Assembly: GCA_031254105.1 (NCBI GenBank)
Contig: JAIRVB010000031.1
Coordinates: 1-64,000, forward strand
Reading direction: 5' to 3'
Length of the DNA: 64,000 nucleotides
Source: Chitinispirillales bacterium
GTDB lineage: Bacteria > Fibrobacterota > Chitinivibrionia > Chitinivibrionales > Chitinispirillaceae
The notes beneath the pieces were generated by a model. The model did no database searches. It was not told the origin of the DNA and saw only the letters and a program-made list of their open reading frames with translations. Below are positions 28,467-36,945 of the stretch, one piece after another; position 1 is the first letter of the stretch; each line of letters starts with the position of its first letter. A program made the translations under genes and the position numbers.

Positions 28467-28961
28467 TTATTTTTTTCTCTCCCTCATCTTGCGTCCGTAA
28501 TGCAATAAAATCTCATCCGTATGGTGCAGCCGTCTTGCGATCTCGCGGGCGATATTCAGTATAAGGAGTGAAAATAAGCGGCTGTCCGACTCGAAAATAT
28601 CCATAAGCACCTTGCGGCTAAGGATCAGTAATGATGCTTCCTGCATTACAACCGCACTGGCGCTGTGATTTTGAATTCCAATAACAGACGCTTCTCCGAT
28701 ACAGTACCCAGGGCCAAACTCAAATATCTCAAGGGGGTTATCATGTATATTAAGCAGCAGATTGATACGTCCCTGCAAGATGACAAAAATTTCTGTAGCG
28801 GCCTTTCCCTCTTCAAGAAGCACATCGCCGACAGAAGCGTCCATGATATCGCAATTATTTGAGATGGCGTTTATCTCATGTTCCGTGAGTCCGGAAAAAA
28901 TAGTTACGTTTCTAAGAATCGGCAGCAAGATTCCGGGCGGAATTTTTTTATATTTAATCAT
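28467..28961 (-). CDS. Cyclic nucleotide-binding domain protein, no DNA-binding domain
   Basis: A 164-residue protein consisting mainly of one cNMP-binding beta roll (about 15-135): TIFSGLTEHEINAISNNC, GKAATEIFVILQGRINLLL, GPGYCIGEASVIG and SASAVVMQEASLLILSR. The helix-turn-helix of Crp/Fnr regulators is missing; the C-terminal helix (LLILNIAREIARRLHHTDE) ends shortly after. It may be a stand-alone sensor or interact with a partner. Transcribed toward the 28.2-kb remnant, with heptamer-type repeats directly upstream. Confidence 0.85.
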   Translation of the reverse strand: MIKYKKIPPGILLPILRNVTIFSGLTEHEINAISNNCDIMDASVGDVLLEEGKAATEIFVILQGRINLLLNIHDNPLEIFEFGPGYCIGEASVIGIQNHSASAVVMQEASLLILSRKVLMDIFESDSRLFSLLILNIAREIARRLHHTDEILLHYGRKMRERKK

Positions 28962-28968
28962 TAATACT

Positions 28969-29001
28969 CCAGTGGCTAATGATTAGTGGTCAGTAATTAG
29001 C
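28969..29001. repeat. Heptamer-periodic tract 1
   Basis: On the minus strand the sequence divides into consecutive seven-base units such as ACTGACC, ACTAATC, ATTAGCC and ACTGGAG, sharing A-C/T-T-A/G patterns. It abuts the start of the cNMP-binding gene. Similar tracts are at 33.2 kb and 54.6 kb. Confidence 0.55.
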
Positions 29002-29246
29002 GAAAAACCTAAAACCGATACCGCCTTGTCGCACTTTAACATATCAGACACTTAACCCTTTCAACCATTATGAAATCAGTAATCAAAAAAAATTGCGCAA
29101 AAATCGAACCATGAGGAATAACGTATTGTATTTTTAACACAGAACCATTTTTAGTAATGATTCCCTAAGCGCGAAACGAATTACGGTACACATCACGCGT
29201 ACAGATAACCACCACTAAAAACTGTTCCTTACATAATAAACGAATA

Positions 29247-29267
29247 CGGTATGCATGATGCATACCG
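29247..29267. promoter_or_regulatory. Palindrome upstream of ychF
   Basis: GGTATGCAT-G-ATGCATACC is a perfect 9-bp inverted repeat 27 bp before the ychF start. It could be an operator; no regulator is known. Confidence 0.45.
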
Positions 29268-29292
29268 GTAATCACTACCCAAAAGGATGATC

Positions 29293-30390
29293 ATGGGACT
29301 TGCAGCAGGAATTATTGGATTGCCCAATGTGGGTAAGTCTACAATCTTTAACGCGCTGTGCTCCGGCTCAGGCAGGGCGGAAGCGGCCAACTACCCTTTT
29401 TGCACCATTGACCCCAACCACGGCATTGTAGCGGTACCTGACAACCGTTTAGCCCAAATCACCGCTCTTATCCCCACAGAAAAAGTGGTGCCTGCCTTTT
29501 TAGAACTGATCGATATCGCGGGCCTTGTACGCGGAGCAAGCCAGGGGGAGGGGTTGGGAAACCAGTTTTTGGGACATATCAAAAGCGTGGACGCTGTCGT
29601 ACATGTGGTGCGCTGTTTTGATGATGGTGATGTGGTACATGTAGACGGCTCGGTTGATCCTCTCAGAGATATATCCACTATCGATACTGAGCTCATGTTC
29701 AAGGATTTGGAGACTGCGGAAAAAGGTGTAACGCGGGTGTCAAAGGGAGCCAAATCCGGTGATAAAGATATGAAAGCCAAACTTGCGGTGTATGAAAAGG
29801 TTCACGCAAAACTTTCGCAAGGAGTCCCCGCAAGAAAAGCGCTCGATCCTGAGGAGCTGCAAATTATTTCTGATATGCATCTGCTCTCCTCAAAGCCGGT
29901 TCTCTATGTTGCTAATGTAAGCGAGGAGGATCTTTTGGAAGGTAACCGCTATGTGCAGTTAGTAACTGAACATGCCGCGGGTGAAAACGCGGGTGTTGTA
30001 AAAATAAGCGGCAAAGCGGAATCAGAAATCGCGGAACTTCCCCCTCAGGAACGCGCCGAATTCCTTGACAGCCTGGGACTTGCCGAACCCGGCCTTACTA
30101 CGCTTGCCCGTTCAATTTACAAACTTCTGGGACTTGAGACATTCTTTACCGCCGGAGAGAAAGAGAACCGCGCGTGGACAATTAACTCAGGATCAACCGC
30201 TCCGCAGGCAGCGGGAGTGATACACAGCGACTTTGAAAAGGGGTTCATCAAAGCGGATGTTTACACATTGGCGGATCTGGAGACTTACAAAACAGAAACC
30301 GCGATACGGGCTGCGGGTAAAATACGATCCGAGGGACGGGAATATATTGTAAAAGACGGCGATATCATGTTTTTTAAATTCAATGTGTGA
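29293..30390 (+). CDS. ychF: Ribosome-binding ATPase YchF
   Basis: Obg-like P-loop NTPase that prefers ATP and binds ribosomes. The ATG at 29293 is chosen because AAAAGG sits at the proper distance; an ATG at 29287 directly abuts it. The 365 residues contain G1 GLPNVGKST, the family-typical NYPFCTIDPN switch, G3 DIAGLVRGAS, a coiled insertion and the C-terminal TGS-like domain ending KDGDIMFFKFNV. All features match bacterial YchF. The stop overlaps the next gene by 4 bp. Confidence 0.98.
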   Translation: MGLAAGIIGLPNVGKSTIFNALCSGSGRAEAANYPFCTIDPNHGIVAVPDNRLAQITALIPTEKVVPAFLELIDIAGLVRGASQGEGLGNQFLGHIKSVDAVVHVVRCFDDGDVVHVDGSVDPLRDISTIDTELMFKDLETAEKGVTRVSKGAKSGDKDMKAKLAVYEKVHAKLSQGVPARKALDPEELQIISDMHLLSSKPVLYVANVSEEDLLEGNRYVQLVTEHAAGENAGVVKISGKAESEIAELPPQERAEFLDSLGLAEPGLTTLARSIYKLLGLETFFTAGEKENRAWTINSGSTAPQAAGVIHSDFEKGFIKADVYTLADLETYKTETAIRAAGKIRSEGREYIVKDGDIMFFKFNV

Positions 30391-31604
30391 TTATTATGAT
30401 TATCAATACAATTATTAGTTTTATGTTGATTTGCGTCTGCGCGTTACCCAGTCTCGCCAAAGACAAAAAGCAGATCGAACAGCGGATGATGAGACTTGTC
30501 ACAAACGGCTCAGTTCTTCTGCTTGACGAAGAGGGAACTCCCCTTATCTCTCACAGGGCGGATGAACTTTTTGTTCCCGCATCAATAATTAAAATTCTTA
30601 CCTCCGCTATAGCTTATGATGTACTTGGGGCGGATTACAGGTTCAAGACAGAAATATTTGTCAATAATGACGGCGATATCGCGATAAAAGGCTGGGGTGA
30701 TCCATATTTAATTTCCGAGGAGATTGATCTGATCGCGAAAGCCCTGAGCGCCAAAGGTATCACTAAGATTAAAAGAATCTACCTTGACCACTCGAACTTC
30801 GCGGATCAATTGCATATTCCCGGGATCTCCTACACCGCCAACCCCTACAACGCGCTTAACGGAGCGCTTGTTGTAAACTTTAACACTTTGAATCTTCAAA
30901 AAAACGCTCAAGGGCAGATCTTTTCCGCTGAAGAGGCAACGCCTCTTACGCCGCTTGCGGTAGTCAAAGCGGTAAATATTAAATCAGGGGCGGCGCAGAG
31001 AATCAATCTCAGCGCAAATCCGCAGGATTGCAGACGTTACGCCGGCGAACTCTTTATTGCGATATTTGAAAAAAACGGTATTAACGCGGAGGATAAAACT
31101 GCAGGCCTTGTCAAAACAGATGAGAACTGGAACCTTATTTACACGCACCTTAACTCAAACGACATGGCGGCCATAAATACCGGTCTTCAGAAGTATTCTA
31201 ACAATTTTATCGCTAATCAACTCTTTCTGACAGTAGGCGCGGCCCAAAAAGGTTACCCCGCGTCTCTGGAAAAAAGCAAAAACGTCTTCGAGGAACATAT
31301 AATTTCACACCTTAAAATCCCAAATGGACAACTTGTCATGGAGGAGGGCTCCGGCATCTCCAGAAACAACAGAGTCAGCGCAAATGTAATGGGGAAGATT
31401 CTGCGCGAACGTACTGAACTTGCGCCGCTTCTGCCGGAAAAAAGGGGTGCGCTTGCCAAATCGGGAACGCTCACAGGAGTATCAAACTACGCGGGCTATA
31501 TAAAAACTGAAAAAGGGTTACGCCCTTACGTTATAATGCTTAATCAAAGAGAACCTAACCGGGATAAAGTTCTTGATCTTTTGGTTCAATACAATAAGGA
31601 ATAA
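30387..31604 (+). CDS. dacB: D-alanyl-D-alanine carboxypeptidase, PBP4 (S13) type
   Basis: Periplasmic penicillin-binding protein that trims or cross-cleaves peptidoglycan peptides. The start is a GTG overlapping the ychF stop (GTGA); an ATG at 30396 is the alternative. In 405 residues: signal peptide (to about residue 25, LPSLAK), SxxK motif PASIIK near 63, SxN as YSNN near 270 and KTG-box variant KSGTLTG near 357. It is shorter than E. coli PBP4, so the inserted accessory domain appears reduced. Likely an operon with ychF and the MBL gene. Confidence 0.9.
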   Translation: MIIMIINTIISFMLICVCALPSLAKDKKQIEQRMMRLVTNGSVLLLDEEGTPLISHRADELFVPASIIKILTSAIAYDVLGADYRFKTEIFVNNDGDIAIKGWGDPYLISEEIDLIAKALSAKGITKIKRIYLDHSNFADQLHIPGISYTANPYNALNGALVVNFNTLNLQKNAQGQIFSAEEATPLTPLAVVKAVNIKSGAAQRINLSANPQDCRRYAGELFIAIFEKNGINAEDKTAGLVKTDENWNLIYTHLNSNDMAAINTGLQKYSNNFIANQLFLTVGAAQKGYPASLEKSKNVFEEHIISHLKIPNGQLVMEEGSGISRNNRVSANVMGKILRERTELAPLLPEKRGALAKSGTLTGVSNYAGYIKTEKGLRPYVIMLNQREPNRDKVLDLLVQYNKE

Positions 31605-31607
31605 TCT

Positions 31608-32321
31608 GTGAAAAAAATCATTAAAAAAACAGCGTTGATTATTGTTGCGTCTTTCATTCTTTTAACGGGGATTAACTGCTTTCCCATGCTGACAATGAAA
31701 CCCGCCAAAACAGGTCAGATTGAAGATACAAACATTTACGCCGTCAAAAACGGCATAAGTACAGTGTACTTCATTAAAACCGGCAGCGGTTATATAATGA
31801 TTGACGCGGGATCAAATCTCAAAAAATTAGAAAGCTCCTTAAAGGAAGTCAACATCGGGATAGATGATGTAAAGTGGATACTTCTCACCCATTCCGATAA
31901 TGACCACGTTGCGGGATTAACTTTATTCCCCAATGCTGAAATTTATATGAGCGAAGATGAATTCCCGATGATCAACGGGGCGATTAAGCGTAGTTTTTTA
32001 TTTGGCAAAAACACCATGCCGGAGAGAATTGATATTGACAGCATAACCCTTTTGACGGACTATGAAGAGTTGTCATTTGGCGAAACGGAAATCAAATGTA
32101 TAAAAGCGCCCGGTCACACAAACGGCTCTATGCTGTATTTGGCCGATGGAAAATATCTCTTTACAGGCGACGCATTCAGAATCAACAACGGAAATATAAA
32201 AGTTCATCCTTTTACAATGGATACAAAGTTGGCAAAATTAACGATTGAACAGTTGTACGAGACCATTCACATGAGTTCTATTATTTTGACATCTCATTAC
32301 GGCGCTGTAATTTATAAATAA
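31608..32321 (+). CDS. Metallo-beta-lactamase-fold hydrolase, membrane-anchored
   Basis: The 237 residues begin with a basic N-terminus and hydrophobic helix ending in INCF, a possible lipobox-like cysteine, so an envelope location is likely. The MBL core has LLTHSDNDHVAG (HxxxDH zinc motif), APGHTNGSM and FTGDAF, with a final TSHYGAV. This is the glyoxalase II-like subgroup; the substrate is unknown. GTG start three bases after the dacB stop suggests co-transcription. Confidence 0.85.
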   Translation: MKKIIKKTALIIVASFILLTGINCFPMLTMKPAKTGQIEDTNIYAVKNGISTVYFIKTGSGYIMIDAGSNLKKLESSLKEVNIGIDDVKWILLTHSDNDHVAGLTLFPNAEIYMSEDEFPMINGAIKRSFLFGKNTMPERIDIDSITLLTDYEELSFGETEIKCIKAPGHTNGSMLYLADGKYLFTGDAFRINNGNIKVHPFTMDTKLAKLTIEQLYETIHMSSIILTSHYGAVIYK

Positions 32322-32780
32322 TAAATGCTTGACAAGATTTGGATAATACTCAAGAGTCTTTTGCTATCAGTCAAAAATGGGGGCAGGATCTGGCGCAGGA
32401 GATTGTAAAAGAACTAATGAAGGTTCAGGAATAGGAGAGAATACCATTCAAAATCAAATTATGCGCGGAGGGGCCGGACTTTGCCGGCCCCGACTGGAGA
32501 CACTTCCAGGATTATGTTAAAACTCAAAGCGGACAACATTGGCAAAGGATAAAACACAGCTTTTGAGCTAATTCAGCAACTAATTTATAAATTAAACTTG
32601 ACAAGAGTGTAGTTTTCGACAAGGTTTCGATAGTTTTGACACAAGCTGTCCCACAACGCCTCCGGCAAAACCACATCTTCGATGAGCCTGTAAAAGATTT
32701 TCTGCGTTTAAGGAGTTATGAATTATTATATTTATATGTTTGCGGCATCTAATTTGAATTAAACAAGGAGCAGCCAGCCA
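32322..32780. other. Gap with a strong hairpin and a short frame remnant
   Basis: No complete gene is seen. A perfect hairpin GGGGCCGG-ACTTTG-CCGGCCCC lies at 32470-32491 without a T-run, so it resembles a REP more than a terminator. A short open tail ending KELMKVQE and a stop (to about 32433) could be a gene remnant. Confidence 0.4.
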
Positions 32781-33101
32781 ATGCCTACTTATGAATATGA
32801 ATGCAAAAAGTGCGGATATATCTTCGATGAATTCCAGAGCATAAGCGCCCCGCACCTTACAGCCTGCCCCAAAGAGGAATGCCGCGGAGAGGTGTACAGG
32901 CGCTTTTCCCCCGGAGCCGGTTTTATTTTCAAAGGCAGCGGTTTTTATATCACCGATTACCGTTCAGACTCGTATAAAAAACGCGCTCAGGCAGACAGCG
33001 GCTCAAACAGCAACGCTTCCGATACCTCTTCAGGAGCGCCGTCTTCGGGAACTTCGTCTTCAGGTAATTCTTCCACAAATACATCATCAACGAAGACATA
33101 A
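32781..33101 (+). CDS. FmdB-family zinc ribbon protein
   Basis: Small putative regulatory protein of 106 residues. MPTYEYECKKCGYIFDEFQS with a second pair in CPKEEC gives the FmdB/CxxC-CxxC zinc ribbon (about 1-45), followed by RRFSPGAGFIFKGSGFYITDY, the conserved second half. The tail (about 75-106) is low complexity, rich in Ser, Thr, Gly and Asn. AAGGAG precedes the ATG. It lies 141 bp before obg, but the heptamer tract between them argues against a tight operon. Confidence 0.88.
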   Translation: MPTYEYECKKCGYIFDEFQSISAPHLTACPKEECRGEVYRRFSPGAGFIFKGSGFYITDYRSDSYKKRAQADSGSNSNASDTSSGAPSSGTSSSGNSSTNTSSTKT

Positions 33102-33180
33102 ATATATATTTAATACTGAAGAACCGGACAAACGCGATGAAACAGCCGCTGTTCCAATACCAAACCTCCACAATACCTGT

Positions 33181-33235
33181 CTTCAGTTAACTGTCCTCTG
33201 TTAACTGACAACTGGTAACTAACCATTAACCGCTG
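33181..33235. repeat. Heptamer-periodic tract 2
   Basis: Seven-base units follow one another without gaps from 33187: TTAACTG, then TCCTCTG, TTAACTG again, ACAACTG, GTAACTA, ACCATTA and ACCGCTG. The tract ends seven bases before the obg start codon and replaces the normal ribosome-binding region. Resembles short tandem heptamer repeats known from cyanobacteria and other genomes. Confidence 0.7.
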
Positions 33236-33242
33236 GTTTTCC

Positions 33243-34265
33243 ATGTTTATAGATGAAACAATTATCGAAGTAAAAGCGGGAGACGGCGGTAATGGCTGTC
33301 ACTCCTATGAGCGTATGAAGTATAAGCCTAAGGGCAAACCCGACGGAGGTAACGGAGGTAACGGAGGTAATATTTATCTTGCCGGTTCAAGCCAGATTCA
33401 CACTCTTCAGGACACTGCTTACCGCCGCCGTTACAAAGCGGAGCGCGGAGTTCATGGCATGGGTAAAAACATGATCGGCAGACGGGGTGAAGATGTGTTG
33501 ATACCGGTCCCCCTGGGTACCATAGTCTATGATGAAACAACCGGCGAGATAGTTCTTGACTGTCTCACAGATGGTCAGAAAGAGCTCATCGCAAATGGGG
33601 GCAGAGGCGGCAAAGGCAACGCGAGTTTAGTGACGCGCAGCAACCCAAATCCCGAATTTTGCGAACCGGGCAAACCCGGTGAGGAGAAACGGCTGAGACT
33701 TGTTCTTAAAGTATTGGCGGATGTGGGGCTCGTAGGCCGTCCAAATGCCGGAAAGTCAACATTTTTATCACGCGTATCGCGGGCGCGTCCAAAAATTGCA
33801 GACTATCCATTTACCACAAAAGAGCCGCACCTTGGTATTGTCAAAAATCAAAACGGCCCTTTCGGTTCATCTTATGTTGTAGCGGATATCCCCGGCCTTA
33901 TTGAAGATTGTCATAAGGGCAAAGGTATGGGAATTCGTTTTTTACGTCACATTGAACGCACAAGTATCCTGGTTATAATGGTGGAAGCCACCTCCGAAGA
34001 TCCTGTCGGCGACGCGAAAGTACTCATCACAGAACTTGAACACTATAGCGTTCTCCTGGCCGCAAAACCCAAATGCTTTTTGTTGACAAAAACAGACGTT
34101 TTATCCGGTGATGAGTTAAATAAAATTCCCGAAGGATGGCTCGGCGTTTCAGCGGTAACAGGCGAAGGGGTTGAGCTTGCGCTCAGGAAACTTGAAGAGC
34201 AGCTAAAAACCGCAAATTACAAAGAGATGGAAGCCCTGAAGTCAAACGAGAGCGCAGCAGACTGA
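33243..34265 (+). CDS. obg: GTPase Obg/CgtA
   Basis: Ribosome-assembly and stringent-response GTPase. The 340 residues contain the Gly-rich Obg fold (about 1-158; IEVKAGDGGNGCHSYERMKY, GKPDGGNGGNGGN), then the G domain with G1 GRPNAGKST near 166, switch DYPFTTKEPHLG, G3 DIPGLIEDCHKGKG and G4 LTKTD. The optional C-terminal OCT domain is absent, as in many phyla. The start codon is preceded by heptamer repeats rather than a Shine-Dalgarno sequence. Confidence 0.97.
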   Translation: MFIDETIIEVKAGDGGNGCHSYERMKYKPKGKPDGGNGGNGGNIYLAGSSQIHTLQDTAYRRRYKAERGVHGMGKNMIGRRGEDVLIPVPLGTIVYDETTGEIVLDCLTDGQKELIANGGRGGKGNASLVTRSNPNPEFCEPGKPGEEKRLRLVLKVLADVGLVGRPNAGKSTFLSRVSRARPKIADYPFTTKEPHLGIVKNQNGPFGSSYVVADIPGLIEDCHKGKGMGIRFLRHIERTSILVIMVEATSEDPVGDAKVLITELEHYSVLLAAKPKCFLLTKTDVLSGDELNKIPEGWLGVSAVTGEGVELALRKLEEQLKTANYKEMEALKSNESAAD

Positions 34266-34375
34266 TATTGCGTACAAAAATTATTATTTGCGAAGCAAGG
34301 AAAATAATATCTTGATCTTATTAAAGACTACTGTTAATCTGCGGTTATGGTGATATTTACTTTGGAAAGGAGATA

Positions 34376-36103
34376 ATGTTGTCTATCCGGCAAGCTGCAG
34401 TTTGTCCTTTTATAAAAATCGTATGTTTTACTCTGCTGGCAGCGAATACTGCGGTATTTGCGCAAACGTGGGAATGCGGAACAGATTTATCCGCTGTCTT
34501 GGCTGATGGTACGCTTACAATAAGCGGTTCAGGGTATATGGATAGTTACTTTGTCAATGATATTCCCTGGAATGATTACAGAAATTCCATCATCAGCGTA
34601 GTCATTGAATACGGAGTAAATTCTGTCGGGAACTACGCGTTTTATGATTGTAACAACTTAGCGTCAGTAACCATTCCCAATAGTGTAATTTATATCGGAA
34701 ACAATGCGTTCCACGGATGCAGTAAACTAACATCCATAACTGTTCCCGGCAGCGTAATTTATATTGGAAACAGCGCGTTTCAGGGCTGCGGGCATCTAAC
34801 ATCCATAACCGTTCCCGGCAGTGTAAGTTATATAAGAGACAGTACTTTCAGAGACTGCATCGGCCTGACAGATATAATCATAGGAGATGGTGTGGGTTTT
34901 ATAGGAAACGGCGCGTTTTCCGGTTGCGCCAGCCTAACCGCTGTAACCATTCCCAACGGTGTGACTTCCATAAGACACGATATTTTTGACGGCTGCAGCA
35001 AACTTGAAACTATAAATGTTACTTCAGGTAATTTAAAATACAGCTCAATAGATGGCATAGTATACAATAAAAATCTTGATACTTTAATTATGTGTCCGCA
35101 AGGAAAAACTACTGTTAACATTCCAGAAAACGTAATTTCTATCGGAAACAGCGCGTTTCACGGCTGCAATAAACTAACTTCCATAACCATCCCCAATAAG
35201 ATGAGTACTGTCGGAAACGGCGCGTTTTCCGGTTGCAACGCGTTGAGCTCCTTAACTGTCAGCGGTACGGGAGCTATGATAGATTACTCTTACGCTTCCA
35301 CAAATGCCCCCTGGCATAGTTTAAGAAATAACATTACCAACATAGTCATAGATGGTGGACTGACCTCTGTCGGAAACTCCGCGTTTCGTGATTTCAGACG
35401 CCTGAAATCCGTAACTGTTTCCGGTAACGCGGCCTATATCGGAAGCGGCGCGTTTGATGGCTGCGACAGCTTGACTTCCATAACCATTCCGGCCAGCGTA
35501 ACAGAAATCGGCGAGATGGCGTTTTATAATTGCAGCGGCTTAACTTCCATAATAAGTTTAAATCCTGTACCGCCTGAAGTAACAGGACGATTCAGCACAT
35601 TCTACAATGTAAGCAAGAGCGCGTGTACCCTGTTTATACCGGCAAACAGTACTATTGCCTACAGCTCAGCTGCTGGATGGAAATATTTCTGGAACATAGA
35701 AGCCGCGGGTTTATTATCTATCTCATCAGACGGCCGCGTAATCCCGCAGCCCAAGCCGGACACAGGATCAGGGGCAGTCATGGATGCCAACCCTGTCTCC
35801 GCTGAGTTCACTGCCGGCCCCAATCCGGTTGCTAAGTTTGCGGAAACTATCAATTTCTACCGTCAGGGCAAACGTGCAGAGAGCGCCGCCATGACAATTT
35901 TCAGCGCATCAGGTAATTTTATCAATAAGGTTAAAATAAGTGACAATTCTTTTGGAGATCAGTCCAGACGTCAAGTTGGCTCATGGAACCTCAAAGACTC
36001 TAAGAACCGAACGGTATCTGAAGGTACTTATTTGATCAAGGGAACAATCAAAACCTCAGACGGCAAGAGTGAGAAAGTGTCGTTGATTTTGGGTGTATGG
36101 TGA
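34376..36103 (+). CDS. BspA-type leucine-rich repeat surface protein
   Basis: Secreted 575-residue protein with a signal peptide (to about residue 30, VFAQ), then about ten LRR_5 units of the pattern SIGNSAFxGCxxLTSITIP (about 60-440). This repeat type is common in gut and oral anaerobes, where it mediates adhesion; the ligand is unknown here. The C-terminal about 100 residues (from FTAGPNPVAKF) are FlgD-like and closely match the tail of the GH3 enzyme at 13.3 kb, implying the same export or anchoring route. AAAGGAG precedes the ATG. Two variant units carry long inserts (NKNLDTLIMCPQGK and around PWHSLRNNIT). Confidence 0.9.
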   Translation: MLSIRQAAVCPFIKIVCFTLLAANTAVFAQTWECGTDLSAVLADGTLTISGSGYMDSYFVNDIPWNDYRNSIISVVIEYGVNSVGNYAFYDCNNLASVTIPNSVIYIGNNAFHGCSKLTSITVPGSVIYIGNSAFQGCGHLTSITVPGSVSYIRDSTFRDCIGLTDIIIGDGVGFIGNGAFSGCASLTAVTIPNGVTSIRHDIFDGCSKLETINVTSGNLKYSSIDGIVYNKNLDTLIMCPQGKTTVNIPENVISIGNSAFHGCNKLTSITIPNKMSTVGNGAFSGCNALSSLTVSGTGAMIDYSYASTNAPWHSLRNNITNIVIDGGLTSVGNSAFRDFRRLKSVTVSGNAAYIGSGAFDGCDSLTSITIPASVTEIGEMAFYNCSGLTSIISLNPVPPEVTGRFSTFYNVSKSACTLFIPANSTIAYSSAAGWKYFWNIEAAGLLSISSDGRVIPQPKPDTGSGAVMDANPVSAEFTAGPNPVAKFAETINFYRQGKRAESAAMTIFSASGNFINKVKISDNSFGDQSRRQVGSWNLKDSKNRTVSEGTYLIKGTIKTSDGKSEKVSLILGVW

Positions 36104-36104
36104 A

Positions 36105-36132
36105 GTACGGGCGCGATAAACCGCGCCCGTAC
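36105..36132. repeat. Perfect palindrome after the LRR gene
   Basis: GTACGGGCGCG and CGCGCCCGTAC form an 11-bp stem around ATAAAC, two bases past the stop codon. There is no T-run on either strand, so it fits the GTA-headed REP family better than an intrinsic terminator, though it may still protect the 3' end. Confidence 0.65.
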
Positions 36133-36147
36133 AAAAATTATGAGGCG

Positions 36148-36669
36148 TTATTCGGTCTCTCCCGCCAGATCTGACCGCGCAGTTTTTAAAAATTCCAGAA
36201 AAGTCGGCTCCTGATAATCGGGATAAGTCCACGAAAAATATCTGAATATCCCTTTACGAAAATGCAATGTAACCTCGCCGAAGATACCGTCACCAAGGTA
36301 AAGGCGATGATAAAAATCTTTGGTGGACGCAAGTACGAGCTTGTCTTTGGCTAAGTATCCTGGATCTATGTTCACCACCCGTTTACCGTCTTGCGAAAAT
36401 ATTTTCTCCAACTCGTTCGTATGGTTTTTAACAGCCGCAAGGCGTGAGCGGTCAAACGGTTCCTTAAAGACAGCATAATATTTAAGCAGATTACATCCCA
36501 TCTCCCCTTCATAATAATCTGACCAGGAGAAGAACAGCGGCCCGTAGAACCGCTCTATCTCTCCATATGATGAAACTAACTGCCTAAGGCAGCTCTGCAA
36601 ATCAAACGGCTGCGCGTACATCACTGCCGCAAAGAGCTTTGTTTCCAACGGTTTTTGAATGATACCCAT
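36148..36669 (-). CDS. DUF4416 family protein
   Basis: A 173-residue conserved protein of unknown function, often mis-annotated as GTP-binding. Recognised by KLFAAVMYAQPFDL, YGPLFFSWSDYYEGEMG, the long INIDPGYL-like VNIDPGYLAKDKLVLASTKD (split here) and FSWTYPDYQEP. The ATG at 36669 gives the normal start; the 14 extra codons upstream come from a family B repeat. Convergent with the LRR gene. Confidence 0.88.
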   Translation of the reverse strand: MGIIQKPLETKLFAAVMYAQPFDLQSCLRQLVSSYGEIERFYGPLFFSWSDYYEGEMGCNLLKYYAVFKEPFDRSRLAAVKNHTNELEKIFSQDGKRVVNIDPGYLAKDKLVLASTKDFYHRLYLGDGIFGEVTLHFRKGIFRYFSWTYPDYQEPTFLEFLKTARSDLAGETE

Positions 36670-36683
36670 AGTAAAAGCAAACT

Positions 36684-36823
36684 TAAATGTACAAATTATA
36701 AATAAAAACACAGATGACGGATAATGACCTCTTACTATATATAATTAATGGCTGCTGAACAATTACATTTTTTCAAACCATATTTTGTTTTATTTGTACA
36801 TTGTACATTGTAATTTGTACATT
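36684..36823. repeat. Dispersed inverted repeat, family B, copy 2
   Basis: TAAATGTACAAATTATA (36684-36700) is matched in inverted orientation by the TTTGTACATTGTACATT region and TAATTTGTACATT ending at 36823. It fills the divergent gap between DUF4416 and rnfC. The rest of the gap to 36945 shows no gene. Confidence 0.6.
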
Positions 36824-36945
36824 AAATTGATTCTTAGGGGTGTTTCTTAGTATTTTAATTAGTTGTTGATATTCTATTGTATTTTGGAGTGTAACTGCCG
36901 CACTATCCAAAAACACTTGCGAAGCGCAGATGCTTTGCATAATCT

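Noticed and set aside
36105-36132. Intrinsic terminator after the LRR gene
   Set aside because: The stem is perfect but no T-run follows on either strand; listed as a palindromic repeat.
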